Below are positions 14,120 through 21,562 of a stretch of DNA of 34,968 bases, one piece after another. Below the pieces are notes generated by a model. It was not told the DNA's origin. It saw nothing but the letters and a program-made list of their open reading frames with translations, and searched no databases. The first letter of the stretch is position 1. Each line of letters starts with the position of its first letter. Made by a program: the position numbers and the translations under genes. The stretch spans positions 1 to 34,968 of the forward strand of contig NZ_JYFN01000003.1 of the NCBI RefSeq assembly GCF_000948395.1. Reading direction: 5' to 3'. The DNA is from Frankia torreyi (lineage in GTDB: Bacteria; Actinomycetota; Actinomycetes; Frankiales; Frankiaceae).

Positions 14120-16630
14120 TCAGCGGGGAGTGAGCGGGACGATGCCCACCTGGACCGGGGTGAGACCGCTCTTGGGCGCGGCCGAGGTGCCGGCGGTCCC
14201 CGCGGCCGGAGGCTGCGCCTGGGCTGGGGCCTGTGCCTGGGCTGGAGCCTGCGCCTGGGTCTGGGTCTGGGTGCGCGCCGGCGCCTGGCTCTGACTCTGC
14301 GGTTGGCTCTGACTCTGCGGCTGGCTCTGGGCCTGGGTTCGGGGGGGTGCTTGCTGGGCCTGGGCCGGCCGGGCAGCCGGGGCCGCACCGCCGCTCGCGG
14401 CCGGCAGCCCCGCCGCGGCGGCCACGGGCGCCGCCGGAACGCGGTCCGTGCCGGCCGTGCCCGGCGTGATCGTGCCGGGCTGCCCCGTCGGTGCGGTGAC
14501 CCGGGACGCCGGAGGCTGCGCGGCGGGCCGTTCGGTCGGCGTGAGGGGGGTGACGAGGAGCCCCTGGGGCGCCTGGACGGCCGGGTTCGGGGCGCTCACC
14601 GGGGCCTGCCCGGCGCCTTGCGCGGGATGACGATCGGCCGAGACCAGTGGCGCGCCAGCCGCACCGGCGTCCCCGGCACGGCTGGCCGCGGCGAGCCGCA
14701 ACGTGTGCAGCGCGAAATCCTCGGCGGCGAGATCCTCCTGCTGCTCGTACTCGGTCGGGGCGAGCGCCGCCCCGCCGCCGGGGCTGGTCGGGGCGCCGGT
14801 GGCCGCGTCGCCGGGATCGGTCGGGGCGGCGGGATCGGTGGAGTCCGTGGAGTCGGCGGAGCCCGCCGGCGCGGGCGCCGCGGACGGGTGCGCCGGCGCC
14901 GGCGCGACCCGGTCTGCGGACCGGCTCCCGGCCGTGCCGTCCCCGGCGCGATTCTCGTGCAGGGGGGCCTGCGCGCCGGTGGTCACGTCGTCGCTGGAGC
15001 CACCCAGCCCCGCGGCGGTCGCGGCCGCCGCGACCGCGGCCGCCGCCGCCACCGCGAGCACGGCGACCGGGCGGGCCCGGGGACGGCGCCGACGCTCCTC
15101 CTCCGGGTCCGGCGAGTTCGGTGGCAACCGCCGCACCCCCGCCGCGGCCGCCGAACGTTCGGACGGGGTGGACTGGCCGCCCACCGTGGCGCCCTGGCCG
15201 GGCGGGAGGATCAGCGTCGGGTGCGTGCGGCTGGCACTCTGCTCCGAGCGGTCTGCCGCGGCGGACCGGCGGGGGCCGGGCCCCGCCGGCCGCTGCGACG
15301 GCGTCGGCGGCGGGGGGAGCACCGGCGGCGGTGGCAGGGTCGGCAACGGGGGCAGCGTGAGGCTGACCTCGGGTAGGTGGGGCAGGTCCGGTAGGCCGCC
15401 CCCGGCCGCGTCTCCCCGCCGTCCGGCATCCTCCCGCCGTCCGGCATCCTCCCGCCGTCCGGCATCCCCTCGCCGCTCGGCGGAGCGGGCTCGTCCGAAC
15501 GGGTCGGCCCGCCTGATCGCCCGGCCGAGGCCGTTCCCGGCGCCGCGACCGTCCCCGCCACTGGTCTGCGTGTCGCTACTGGTCTGCGTGCCGCTACGAG
15601 TCTGCGTGCCCCCGTGGCTGGTCGCGCGGGCGGTGCTGTGGCGACCACCGCTGGCCGGCCTGACCTCCCCACTCCCACCGTCGGAGCGGGACGGCGGCGG
15701 AGTGAGTCGCGCGGTGACGGCCTGCTGGCGGGAGATCGCGCGGGAGCGGTCGCGCCCGGCGCGACCCGAACGAGGGCGTGGACCGGCAAGCAGGGCCAGT
15801 AGTTCGGAGACGTCGGGCAACGAGGCACCGTCGGCCTGTCGCACCCGGGCCAGCGCGCGGGCCACCCCGGGGCTGGTCGGGCTGTCCTGCTCGGGCCGTT
15901 GCGCGCGCCGCCAGCCGCCGCGGCCCGCCGGCTCCACCGAACCGGACGCCTTGCCCGTGGCGGCCAGGTCGACGATGCCGGCCCAGGCCACGATGTCGGC
16001 GGCCGGCCCGTCCCAGCCGCCCGCCGCCGGCCCGTAGCCGTACCCGGGCACGTAGCCGCCGCCGGCCGCAGGCACGGTCGCGGCCCCCTGCCCGGCGGCG
16101 GCCGTGGACAGTAGCAGCGGGCGCAGGGCGGCGGCGATCCCCAGGTCGACCAGGCGAGGACCGACGACGGACAGGACGACGTCCGTGGCCGTCAGGTCGC
16201 CCAGGGCGCCGACCGTGTGGTGGGCCGCGTCGATGGTTTCGAGCAGGGTGCGGGCGAGCCGGTCGATCTCGTCGGCGGACAGCGGTCCCCGCTCGGTGAG
16301 CTCGCGCGCCAGGGTCGGCCCGCCGACGAACTCGGTGACCACGTATGGGCGGTCCGCGTCGGGCGCGGCGTCGAGCACGCCGCAGGTGTGCGGACCGGAC
16401 AGCACGCTGGCCCGGTCGACGGCCGCCGCGAAACGGGCCCGCATGTCGGCGCGCAGGGCGTCGCCCGGATGCAGCGCACGGATCGCCACCTGGCCGCCGC
16501 CCGGCGCCCGGCCCAGGTAGACGATGCCCGTGATGCCCGCGTCGAGGCGGCCGAGCAGCGGATAAGGCCCGAGCGCCGAGGATTCGCCGGCGGCGAGCGG
16601 TGCGACGTGGCGAGGTAGTCGAGCGGTCAT
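14120..16630 (-). CDS. Membrane-anchored pseudokinase-like protein with Gln/Pro-rich tail
   Basis: 836 residues. Residues about 20-290 follow the fold of actinobacterial Ser/Thr kinases, but key residues are missing. The glycine loop is poor (LDAGITGIVYLG). The VAIK lysine is Arg51. The HRDLKPxN loop reads LGDLTATDV at 143-151, keeping Asp145 but losing the Lys and Asn. DFG is DLG at 162-164. It is therefore probably a binding or scaffold domain, not an active kinase. A long disordered Arg/Ser/Thr region follows, with 6-residue repeats (GRREDA, GTQTSS). One Ala/Val-rich membrane helix lies at about 515-540, and the extracytoplasmic tail ends in Gln-Ser/Gln-Pro repeats (about 770-815). ATG 16630 begins the fold directly. 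It is the only gene in its unit on this strand. Function unknown. PASTA domains are absent. Confidence 0.8.
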   Translation of the reverse strand: MTARLPRHVAPLAAGESSALGPYPLLGRLDAGITGIVYLGRAPGGGQVAIRALHPGDALRADMRARFAAAVDRASVLSGPHTCGVLDAAPDADRPYVVTEFVGGPTLARELTERGPLSADEIDRLARTLLETIDAAHHTVGALGDLTATDVVLSVVGPRLVDLGIAAALRPLLLSTAAAGQGAATVPAAGGGYVPGYGYGPAAGGWDGPAADIVAWAGIVDLAATGKASGSVEPAGRGGWRRAQRPEQDSPTSPGVARALARVRQADGASLPDVSELLALLAGPRPRSGRAGRDRSRAISRQQAVTARLTPPPSRSDGGSGEVRPASGGRHSTARATSHGGTQTRSGTQTSSDTQTSGGDGRGAGNGLGRAIRRADPFGRARSAERRGDAGRREDAGRREDAGRRGDAAGGGLPDLPHLPEVSLTLPPLPTLPPPPVLPPPPTPSQRPAGPGPRRSAAADRSEQSASRTHPTLILPPGQGATVGGQSTPSERSAAAAGVRRLPPNSPDPEEERRRRPRARPVAVLAVAAAAAVAAAATAAGLGGSSDDVTTGAQAPLHENRAGDGTAGSRSADRVAPAPAHPSAAPAPAGSADSTDSTDPAAPTDPGDAATGAPTSPGGGAALAPTEYEQQEDLAAEDFALHTLRLAAASRAGDAGAAGAPLVSADRHPAQGAGQAPVSAPNPAVQAPQGLLVTPLTPTERPAAQPPASRVTAPTGQPGTITPGTAGTDRVPAAPVAAAAGLPAASGGAAPAARPAQAQQAPPRTQAQSQPQSQSQPQSQSQAPARTQTQTQAQAPAQAQAPAQAQPPAAGTAGTSAAPKSGLTPVQVGIVPLTPR
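14215..14345 (-). repeat. Gln/Ala/Pro-coding repeats in the pseudokinase tail
   Basis: Short units of the type CTGGGC and CTGACTCTGCGG recur across this stretch and encode alternating Gln-Ser, Gln-Pro, Gln-Thr and Gln-Ala in the C-terminal, predicted extracytoplasmic tail. Two further 18-bp tandem arrays in the same gene lie at about 15417-15475 and 15555-15610. Confidence 0.8.
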
Positions 16631-16717
16631 GGTGGGTGCCCCGAATGCGACTCGCGGATGGCCGGCGGCGTGCGACCTCTCCGACGGTAGCTACTCAGGT
16701 CGTGTCCGTGAAGGCCG

Positions 16718-17551
16718 CTACGCCCCCTTCTTCGGATGCATCCGGGTCGTGGCCGCCGTGCCCACGAGGTCCGGGGTCGGCGTGGCCGCCTCGACGGGGC
16801 GCGGGGGCGCCGGCCGGGCGCCCGGATGAGCGGCCTCGATCCCGTCGAGCAGCCAGCCCAGGGCCTGCTCGAAGCGGGGCGTCAACAGCCGGCAGCCGGC
16901 CGTCCGCAGCGACTGCAGCCGGGGCAGCTCCTCGGCGGCGACGATCGCGTCGAAACCCGGTTGCGGTTCCAGCATCGGCGCAGGATCATCGTTATGGTCG
17001 CCCGCGGGTTCGTCCGGGTCGCGGTACGCCTGGCCGCTGAGCTCCCGCAGCGTGCAGCCGACGACCAGATCGCTGACGGAGTGGATGATCCGCAACTGCT
17101 CGTCCGGATCGTCGGTGATGCGCGACGCGACGGTGAGGTACTGCTCGAGGTAGCGCAGCTTGTTGGGGCCGAGCGCGGGGCGGACCGCGACGCCCAGCGC
17201 CCACGGGTGGCGCTGGAAGGACTGCCTGATCCGCCGGGCGATCTCGGTCAGCGCCGTGCGCCAGTCGGCGGGGATGTCGTCGAGCAGGTGCCCGCCGAGA
17301 AACTCGTTCCACATCAGGTCGAGGAGCTCGTCCTTGTCGCGCACGTGGTAGTAGAGCGTCATCGTCCCGACGCCCAGGCTCGCGGCGAGCCGGCGCATCG
17401 ACACGGCCGCCAACCCCTCGGCGTCGGCGAGCTCGATGGCCGCCAGCGCGAGCCGCTCGGGGCTCAGGCTGGACCGGCACCCCGGTGGGGGACCCTGTCC
17501 CGCCCGGCGCCTCCCGCCCGGCCCGACGGCCGGTTCCGTCGGCGCGGCCAT
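16718..17551 (-). CDS. TetR-family transcriptional repressor
   Basis: About 277 residues. The N-terminal helix-turn-helix is clear: LALAAIELADAEGLAAVSMRRLAASLGVGTMTLYYHVRDKDELLDLM, the TetR type ending in the TLYYHV recognition helix. The remaining 190 residues are the ligand-binding and dimerisation domain, similar to the TetR_C class found beside drug pumps. ATG 17551 is chosen because GGAGGT (17561-17566) lies nine bases upstream. An upstream in-frame ATG at 17605 falls within the operator and has no ribosome site. It is divergent from the exporter gene and probably represses both through the paired palindromes at 17600-17647. The inducer is unknown, presumably a substrate of the exporter. 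Confidence 0.92.
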   Translation of the reverse strand: MAAPTEPAVGPGGRRRAGQGPPPGCRSSLSPERLALAAIELADAEGLAAVSMRRLAASLGVGTMTLYYHVRDKDELLDLMWNEFLGGHLLDDIPADWRTALTEIARRIRQSFQRHPWALGVAVRPALGPNKLRYLEQYLTVASRITDDPDEQLRIIHSVSDLVVGCTLRELSGQAYRDPDEPAGDHNDDPAPMLEPQPGFDAIVAAEELPRLQSLRTAGCRLLTPRFEQALGWLLDGIEAAHPGARPAPPRPVEAATPTPDLVGTAATTRMHPKKGA

Positions 17552-17590
17552 GACCTCGTCACCTCCGAACACGCAGCCGAACAGCAGTTT

Positions 17591-17647
17591 TTGCCGTTGG
17601 TACATCGTACGGCGTAGGGTGGCCCCTAGTCCTCGTACGGTGTACGA
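17591..17647. promoter_or_regulatory. Promoter with two TetR-type operators
   Basis: Two palindromes of the form GTAC-N3-GTAC lie between the divergent genes: GTAC-ATC-GTAC at 17600-17610 and the longer TCGTAC-GGT-GTACGA at 17633-17647. Their centres are 35 bp apart. TTGCCG (17591-17596) and TAGGGT (17615-17620), 18 bp apart, look like the -35 and -10 boxes of the exporter promoter. Operator 1 would then lie in the spacer and operator 2 just downstream, a classic repression layout. Confidence 0.75.
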
Positions 17648-17672
17648 CGGCTGCTAGGAGGGGATGTTGGGA

Positions 17673-19298
17673 ATGGCACATTCGGAGGGAACAGGCGCAA
17701 GCGGCGTCGGCGGTCCCGATCAGGTGGCGGCGGGGGTGCCCGGGGGCACCGCGTCCGTCGAGGCCTCCGTCGGGGGTGGTCGGGGCGCGGCCGGTTCGGC
17801 GCCGCCGGCCCCCCGGGCGAAGTGGGCCGTGCTGGCGGTGTGCTGCCTGGCCCAGTTCATGGTGGTGCTCGACATCTCGATCGTGAACGTCGCGCTGCCG
17901 GCGATGCAGACCGATCTCGGCATGTCGGCCGGCGGTCTGCAGTGGGTGGTGAACGCCTACACCCTCGCCTTCGCCGGGCTGCTGCTGTTCGGCGGCCGGG
18001 CGGCGGACTTGTTCGGTCGGCGCCGGGTCTTCGTGTTCGGGCTGGGGCTGTTCACGCTGGCGAGCCTCGCCGGTGGCCTCGCCCAGTCCGAGACGCAGCT
18101 CATCATCGCCCGGGCGGTGCAGGGTCTCGGCGGCGCCGTGCTGGCCCCGGCGACGTTGAGCCTGCTGATGACCTCGTTCGCGGAGGGCCGGGAGCGGACC
18201 AGGGCGCTCGGCGCCTGGGGTGCCACGGCGGCCAGCGGCGGTGCCTTCGGAACGGTCGTCGGCGGGATCCTCACCGACGTCGCCGACTGGCGGTGGGTGC
18301 TGTTCGTCAACGTGCCGATCGGGGTGGCGCTCGTGGCCGCAGCCCGCGTGGTGCTCGTGGAGTCGCGGGGGCAGGTCAGCCGCCTGCGCGACCTCGACGC
18401 GCCGGGCACGCTGACCGTGACGGGCGGCCTGGTTCTGCTGGTCTACGCGATCGTCCGCACGGAGACCTCCTCCTGGGGCTCGCCGGTGACGATCGGGTTG
18501 CTGGTCGGTGCGGTCGTGCTCCTCGGTGCCTTCGTCGCGATCGAGGCCACCACGGCCAATCCGCTGGTGCCGCTGAACATCTTCCGCTATCCGGGGATCG
18601 CGGTCGCCAACGTGGTCGCGGCGCTCCTCGGCGCGGCGATGTTCGCGGTGTTCTTCTTCCTCACCCTGTTCCTGCAGCGGGTCGAGGACTACAGCCCGCT
18701 GCGGGCGGGGCTGTCGATGCTGCCGATGCCACTGATGATCATTTTGGCGTCGCAGCTCGTCACGCGGACGATCGGTCGGCTCGGCCCACGGCCGATCATC
18801 ATCTTCGGCGCCGCCGTGGGCTCGTCGGGCCTGCTGTGGCTGTCGGCGATCACGGTGGGCGGCTCGTACTGGACGCATGTGTTCGGCCCGCTCGCGGTAA
18901 TGGGCTTCGGCATGGGAACCACGATGGTCTCGATGGTCTCCGCGGCCACCGCGGGTGTGCCGATGCGGCTCGCCGGGCTCGCCTCCGGGCTTATCAACAC
19001 CGGGCGGCAGATCGGGGCGGCCGTCGGTCTCGCCGCCGTGACGACGATCGCCACGCATCACACCGACAGTCGGCTCCGCCATGGGATCGCGCCGCCCGAG
19101 GCGCTGACCTCCGGGTACTCGCTCGGCCTGTTCATCAGCGGCTGCGTCTTCGCCGTGGGAGTCCCTGTGGCGTTCCTGCTGCCGCGGCTGCGCCGGCCCG
19201 AGCCGGCTGCCGCCGGGCCGCCGGCACCGGCCCAGCTCGCCGACGCCCAGCTCGCCGACGCCGACGAGCAGGCAGTCGCCCACACCGCCGAGATCTGA
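17673..19298 (+). CDS. Drug exporter of the major facilitator superfamily (DHA2, 14-helix type)
   Basis: An inner-membrane proton-driven exporter of 541 residues, of the EmrB/QacA group. It shows motif D1 LDISIVNVALPAM in helix 1, motif A GGRAADLFGRRR between helices 2 and 3, and motif C-like TAASGGAFGTVVGGIL in helix 5. About 14 hydrophobic segments are present, which fits DHA2. The N-terminus carries about 45 Gly/Ala-rich residues before helix 1. ATG 17673 is preferred because AGGAGGGG (17656-17663) lies nine bases upstream. ATG 17664 touches that site and is unlikely. It is divergent from its probable repressor (TetR family) and followed by a double hairpin. The substrate is not predictable beyond a lipophilic drug or metabolite. 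Confidence 0.93.
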   Translation: MAHSEGTGASGVGGPDQVAAGVPGGTASVEASVGGGRGAAGSAPPAPRAKWAVLAVCCLAQFMVVLDISIVNVALPAMQTDLGMSAGGLQWVVNAYTLAFAGLLLFGGRAADLFGRRRVFVFGLGLFTLASLAGGLAQSETQLIIARAVQGLGGAVLAPATLSLLMTSFAEGRERTRALGAWGATAASGGAFGTVVGGILTDVADWRWVLFVNVPIGVALVAAARVVLVESRGQVSRLRDLDAPGTLTVTGGLVLLVYAIVRTETSSWGSPVTIGLLVGAVVLLGAFVAIEATTANPLVPLNIFRYPGIAVANVVAALLGAAMFAVFFFLTLFLQRVEDYSPLRAGLSMLPMPLMIILASQLVTRTIGRLGPRPIIIFGAAVGSSGLLWLSAITVGGSYWTHVFGPLAVMGFGMGTTMVSMVSAATAGVPMRLAGLASGLINTGRQIGAAVGLAAVTTIATHHTDSRLRHGIAPPEALTSGYSLGLFISGCVFAVGVPVAFLLPRLRRPEPAAAGPPAPAQLADAQLADADEQAVAHTAEI

Positions 19299-19313
19299 CC
19301 TCGGGTCGAGCTG

Positions 19314-19366
19314 CCTGGTCTTTCCAGAGGGATGGACCGGACACGGAACCCTCTGGAAAGACCAGG
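19314..19366. terminator. Perfect 18-bp inverted repeat, likely bidirectional terminator
   Basis: CCTGGTCTTTCCAGAGGG (19314-19331) and its exact reverse complement (19349-19366) form an 18-bp stem with a 17-nt loop, starting 15 bp after the exporter stop. The two neighbouring genes are convergent, so the hairpin can serve both. No U-tract is present, as is usual in actinomycetes. Confidence 0.8.
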
Positions 19367-19368
19367 AA

Positions 19369-19400
19369 CTCCGACGCCCCGCCGCGGCGGGGCGTCGGAG
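19369..19400. terminator. Perfect 32-bp palindrome, second hairpin
   Basis: The sequence from CTCCGACGCCCC to GGGGCGTCGGAG is a perfect 32-bp palindrome with no spacer, two bases after the first inverted repeat and 16 bp before the thioesterase stop. Together the two structures make an unusually strong insulator between convergent genes. Confidence 0.75.
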
Positions 19401-19416
19401 CCGGCGGGACGTGACG

Positions 19417-20307
19417 TCAGGGGCGGGCCGAGCGCAGCAGTCCGACGACCTCGGCGGCGGCCCGCTGCACCCCGTCCGGGCCGAAGATCTCGATGCGGCC
19501 GACCGCGCGGCCGTGACCGGCGTGCACCGTGCGGACCTGGAACAGGTGCCAGTCCCGGACGTCCAGGTCATCGAGGAACGTGACGGTCTGGGACAGCACC
19601 GCTGCGGCGACCTGCGGCCGTTCTCCGGGCAGGGGCGGGATCCCCGCGGCCGCGAGCAGATCAGCCAGAGGTAGCAACTCGCAGGAATGTGCCAGCAGGG
19701 CCCGCCAGATCGTCGGGTCCTCGCCCGCGTCGGGGATCCGCTGCCACTGGTCGAGCCGGTGCGGCTCCGCCCGCGGCAGCACCCTGACCTCCCACGGCAT
19801 CATCGGCCGATCCGGGCGCGGCAGCCCCGCCTCCGGCCCCGGCAGGTCCACTCGGCTCGTCTGCACGCTGAGGAAGTCGGCCTCCGCGGCCCGCAGCATC
19901 ACGTCCGCCCGGCAGATGTGCAGCGAGCCCTGCCGGAAGGACAGCGCCAGCGCGTCGATCGAACCGCCGTGCGCGAGACGTTCGACGTCGACCCAGAGCG
20001 GCTGCCGGCAGTCCCCGGGGCGGGAGAAGATCGTGTGCAGCGAGTGCACCGTCTTGCCCGGCGCCATGCGTTCCGCGAGGACGATCTGCTGACCGAGCAA
20101 CTGCGCACCGAGGATCCCGCCGTGCGCGCTCACCAGACATCGGGCCGGCACCGGAGGGACGTCCCCGCCCAGGTCCAGCACCGCCAGCAGGTCGCTCAGC
20201 GTAAGCCTGCCAGGCGCCGGGGCGTTGACCGGTACCAGCGACTTGGGCCGTGCGGATTCCGAACCGTCCCGCTGGGGATCGATGGTCTCCACGGACCGTC
20301 CACCCAC
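19417..20307 (-). CDS. Acyl-CoA thioesterase, TesB/4HBT-like double hotdog
   Basis: A 296-residue cytoplasmic protein. The N-terminal hotdog includes GGILGAQLLGQQIVLAERMAPGKTVHSLHTIFSRPGD, the TesB signature in which the central helix (GAQLLGQ) and the HSLH strand recur in all members. The second hotdog includes LSQTVTFLDDLDVRDWHLFQVRTVHAGHGRAVGRIEIFG. The predicted activity is hydrolysis of medium or long acyl-CoA thioesters, substrate not defined. GTG 20307 is the likely start: GAGAAGGGG (20314-20322) lies six bases upstream, and longer open frame beyond it is Arg-rich and featureless. It stands alone, divergent from the isochorismatase-like operon by 490 bp and convergent with the exporter. 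Confidence 0.85.
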   Translation of the reverse strand: MGGRSVETIDPQRDGSESARPKSLVPVNAPAPGRLTLSDLLAVLDLGGDVPPVPARCLVSAHGGILGAQLLGQQIVLAERMAPGKTVHSLHTIFSRPGDCRQPLWVDVERLAHGGSIDALALSFRQGSLHICRADVMLRAAEADFLSVQTSRVDLPGPEAGLPRPDRPMMPWEVRVLPRAEPHRLDQWQRIPDAGEDPTIWRALLAHSCELLPLADLLAAAGIPPLPGERPQVAAAVLSQTVTFLDDLDVRDWHLFQVRTVHAGHGRAVGRIEIFGPDGVQRAAAEVVGLLRSARP

Positions 20308-20797
20308 ATCGCACCCCTTCTCTCGCGACGGCCGACGGCCGGTGCCGCGAGGGACGCGATCGCTGCGCGCCGCGGCTCGGCGCGGGCAGGTGACCGGTCG
20401 CCGCGCCTGCCGACGGTCCGTCGCGCGTGGATCACGACTCCGCCCGGCGCGGAGCCTCGCGGGCCAATATCGACCCGTTCGGCGCTGTGAGTGGCTCGCA
20501 GTGGCGTACGCCACGTCCCCACGAACCGCCGACCAGCACAAAAGCCGCTAAACGCCAGATCGACCGTTCTCATGATCTGTATACGAATTCGGATACGGGA
20601 CGGGATACAGAGTTTATCGACGCGTTACGTGCCGGGCGGTGATCTGAAACGACACCCCCTGACCCTCGTCTCCAGACCCGACGGGGGAGGCACCGGACGA
20701 CCGGGCCGGGCGTGGCGAGCTCCCTCGACGCACTCCAGACGCGCGGATCCGACCTGCGCGGACCCGAAACCCGTGGACTCCGATGGCGAGAGCTGGC
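20308..20797. other. 490-bp divergent intergenic region with inverted repeat
   Basis: No gene is recognised. From 20560 to 20640 the DNA is clearly richer in A+T than the surroundings. It contains CTGTAT (20577-20582) and ATACAG (20605-20610) as inverted arms, with GGATAC directly repeated at 20591 and 20603. This is a plausible regulator site for the isochorismatase/permease operon. I looked for ykkC-type and purine riboswitch cores and saw none. Confidence 0.4.
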
Positions 20798-21544
20798 ATG
20801 AGCGAAACCGCAACGACCCCGACCGCGCCCCTGACCGTGAGCGCCCGACCGTACGACTTCACCTTCGACCCCGCAACCACCGCACTCGTCGTCATCGACA
20901 TGCAGCGCGACTTCCTCGAACCGGGTGGCTTCGGGGAGAGCCTCGGCAACGATGTCAGCCAACTGCGCAGCACGATCGAACCGCTGCAGGCCGTGCTGGC
21001 GGCCGTGCGGGCCGCGGGGCTGACCGTCATCCACACCCGCGAGGGCCACCTGCCCGACCTGTCCGACCTCCCGCCGGCGAAGCTGCACCGCGGCGACGCC
21101 GCGCTGCGCATCGGCGACCTCGGTCCCAAGGGCCGCATCCTCATCCGGGGTGAGTACGGGCAGGACATCATCGACGAGCTCGCGCCGGTCGACGGCGAGT
21201 ACGTCATCGACAAGCCCGGCAAGGGTGCCTTCTACGCCACCGCCTTCGGCGACGTCCTCGCCGAGAAGGGGATCACCAGCCTCGTCGTCGCCGGGGTGAC
21301 GACCGAGGTCTGCGTGCACACGACCGTCCGCGAGGCCAACGACCGCGGCTTCGAGTGCCTGGTGCTCAGTGACTGCGTGGGCTCCTACTTCCCCGAGTTC
21401 CAGCGGATGGCGCTGGAGATGGTCGCCGCCCAGGGCGGGATCTTCGGCTGGGTCGCCCCCTCCGCCGACTTCCTCGCCGCGCTCGCCTCCTCGGCCCCCG
21501 CGGCCGACTCCACCGTGCCCGCACCCGCCGTCACGGCCTCCTGA
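20798..21544 (+). CDS. Isochorismatase-like cysteine amidohydrolase
   Basis: A 248-residue cytoplasmic hydrolase. It carries the family triad: Asp34 in LVVIDMQRDF, a Lys in DKPGKGAFYATAF (Lys139 or Lys142) and Cys172 in GVTTEVCVHTTVREAND. The KGxFYAT and VCVHTT blocks are characteristic of the amide-cleaving branch (biuret hydrolase, N-carbamoylsarcosine amidase, ureidoacrylate amidase), not of true isochorismatase. ATG 20798 follows GCGAGAG. ATG 20783 is the alternative start. It lies 18 bp before a purine-type permease on the same strand, so the pair probably imports and hydrolyses a small nitrogen-rich compound such as biuret or a ureido/carbamoyl derivative. That substrate is an inference from family and context only. 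Confidence 0.88.
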   Translation: MSETATTPTAPLTVSARPYDFTFDPATTALVVIDMQRDFLEPGGFGESLGNDVSQLRSTIEPLQAVLAAVRAAGLTVIHTREGHLPDLSDLPPAKLHRGDAALRIGDLGPKGRILIRGEYGQDIIDELAPVDGEYVIDKPGKGAFYATAFGDVLAEKGITSLVVAGVTTEVCVHTTVREANDRGFECLVLSDCVGSYFPEFQRMALEMVAAQGGIFGWVAPSADFLAALASSAPAADSTVPAPAVTAS

Positions 21545-21562
21545 AAGAGGACGGGTCCCACC

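Noticed and set aside
14051-15376. Plus-strand frame of 441 codons opposite the pseudokinase
   Set aside because: Gly/Arg-rich shadow. The minus strand has a continuous kinase-fold and membrane-anchor reading.
17822-19414. Long alternative frame across the exporter gene
   Set aside because: It is the out-of-frame shadow of the MFS gene. The in-frame product has all transporter motifs.
20308-20797. Possible riboswitch (ykkC or purine class) upstream of the permease operon
   Set aside because: No conserved core of either class was found by eye. The region shows only short repeats.
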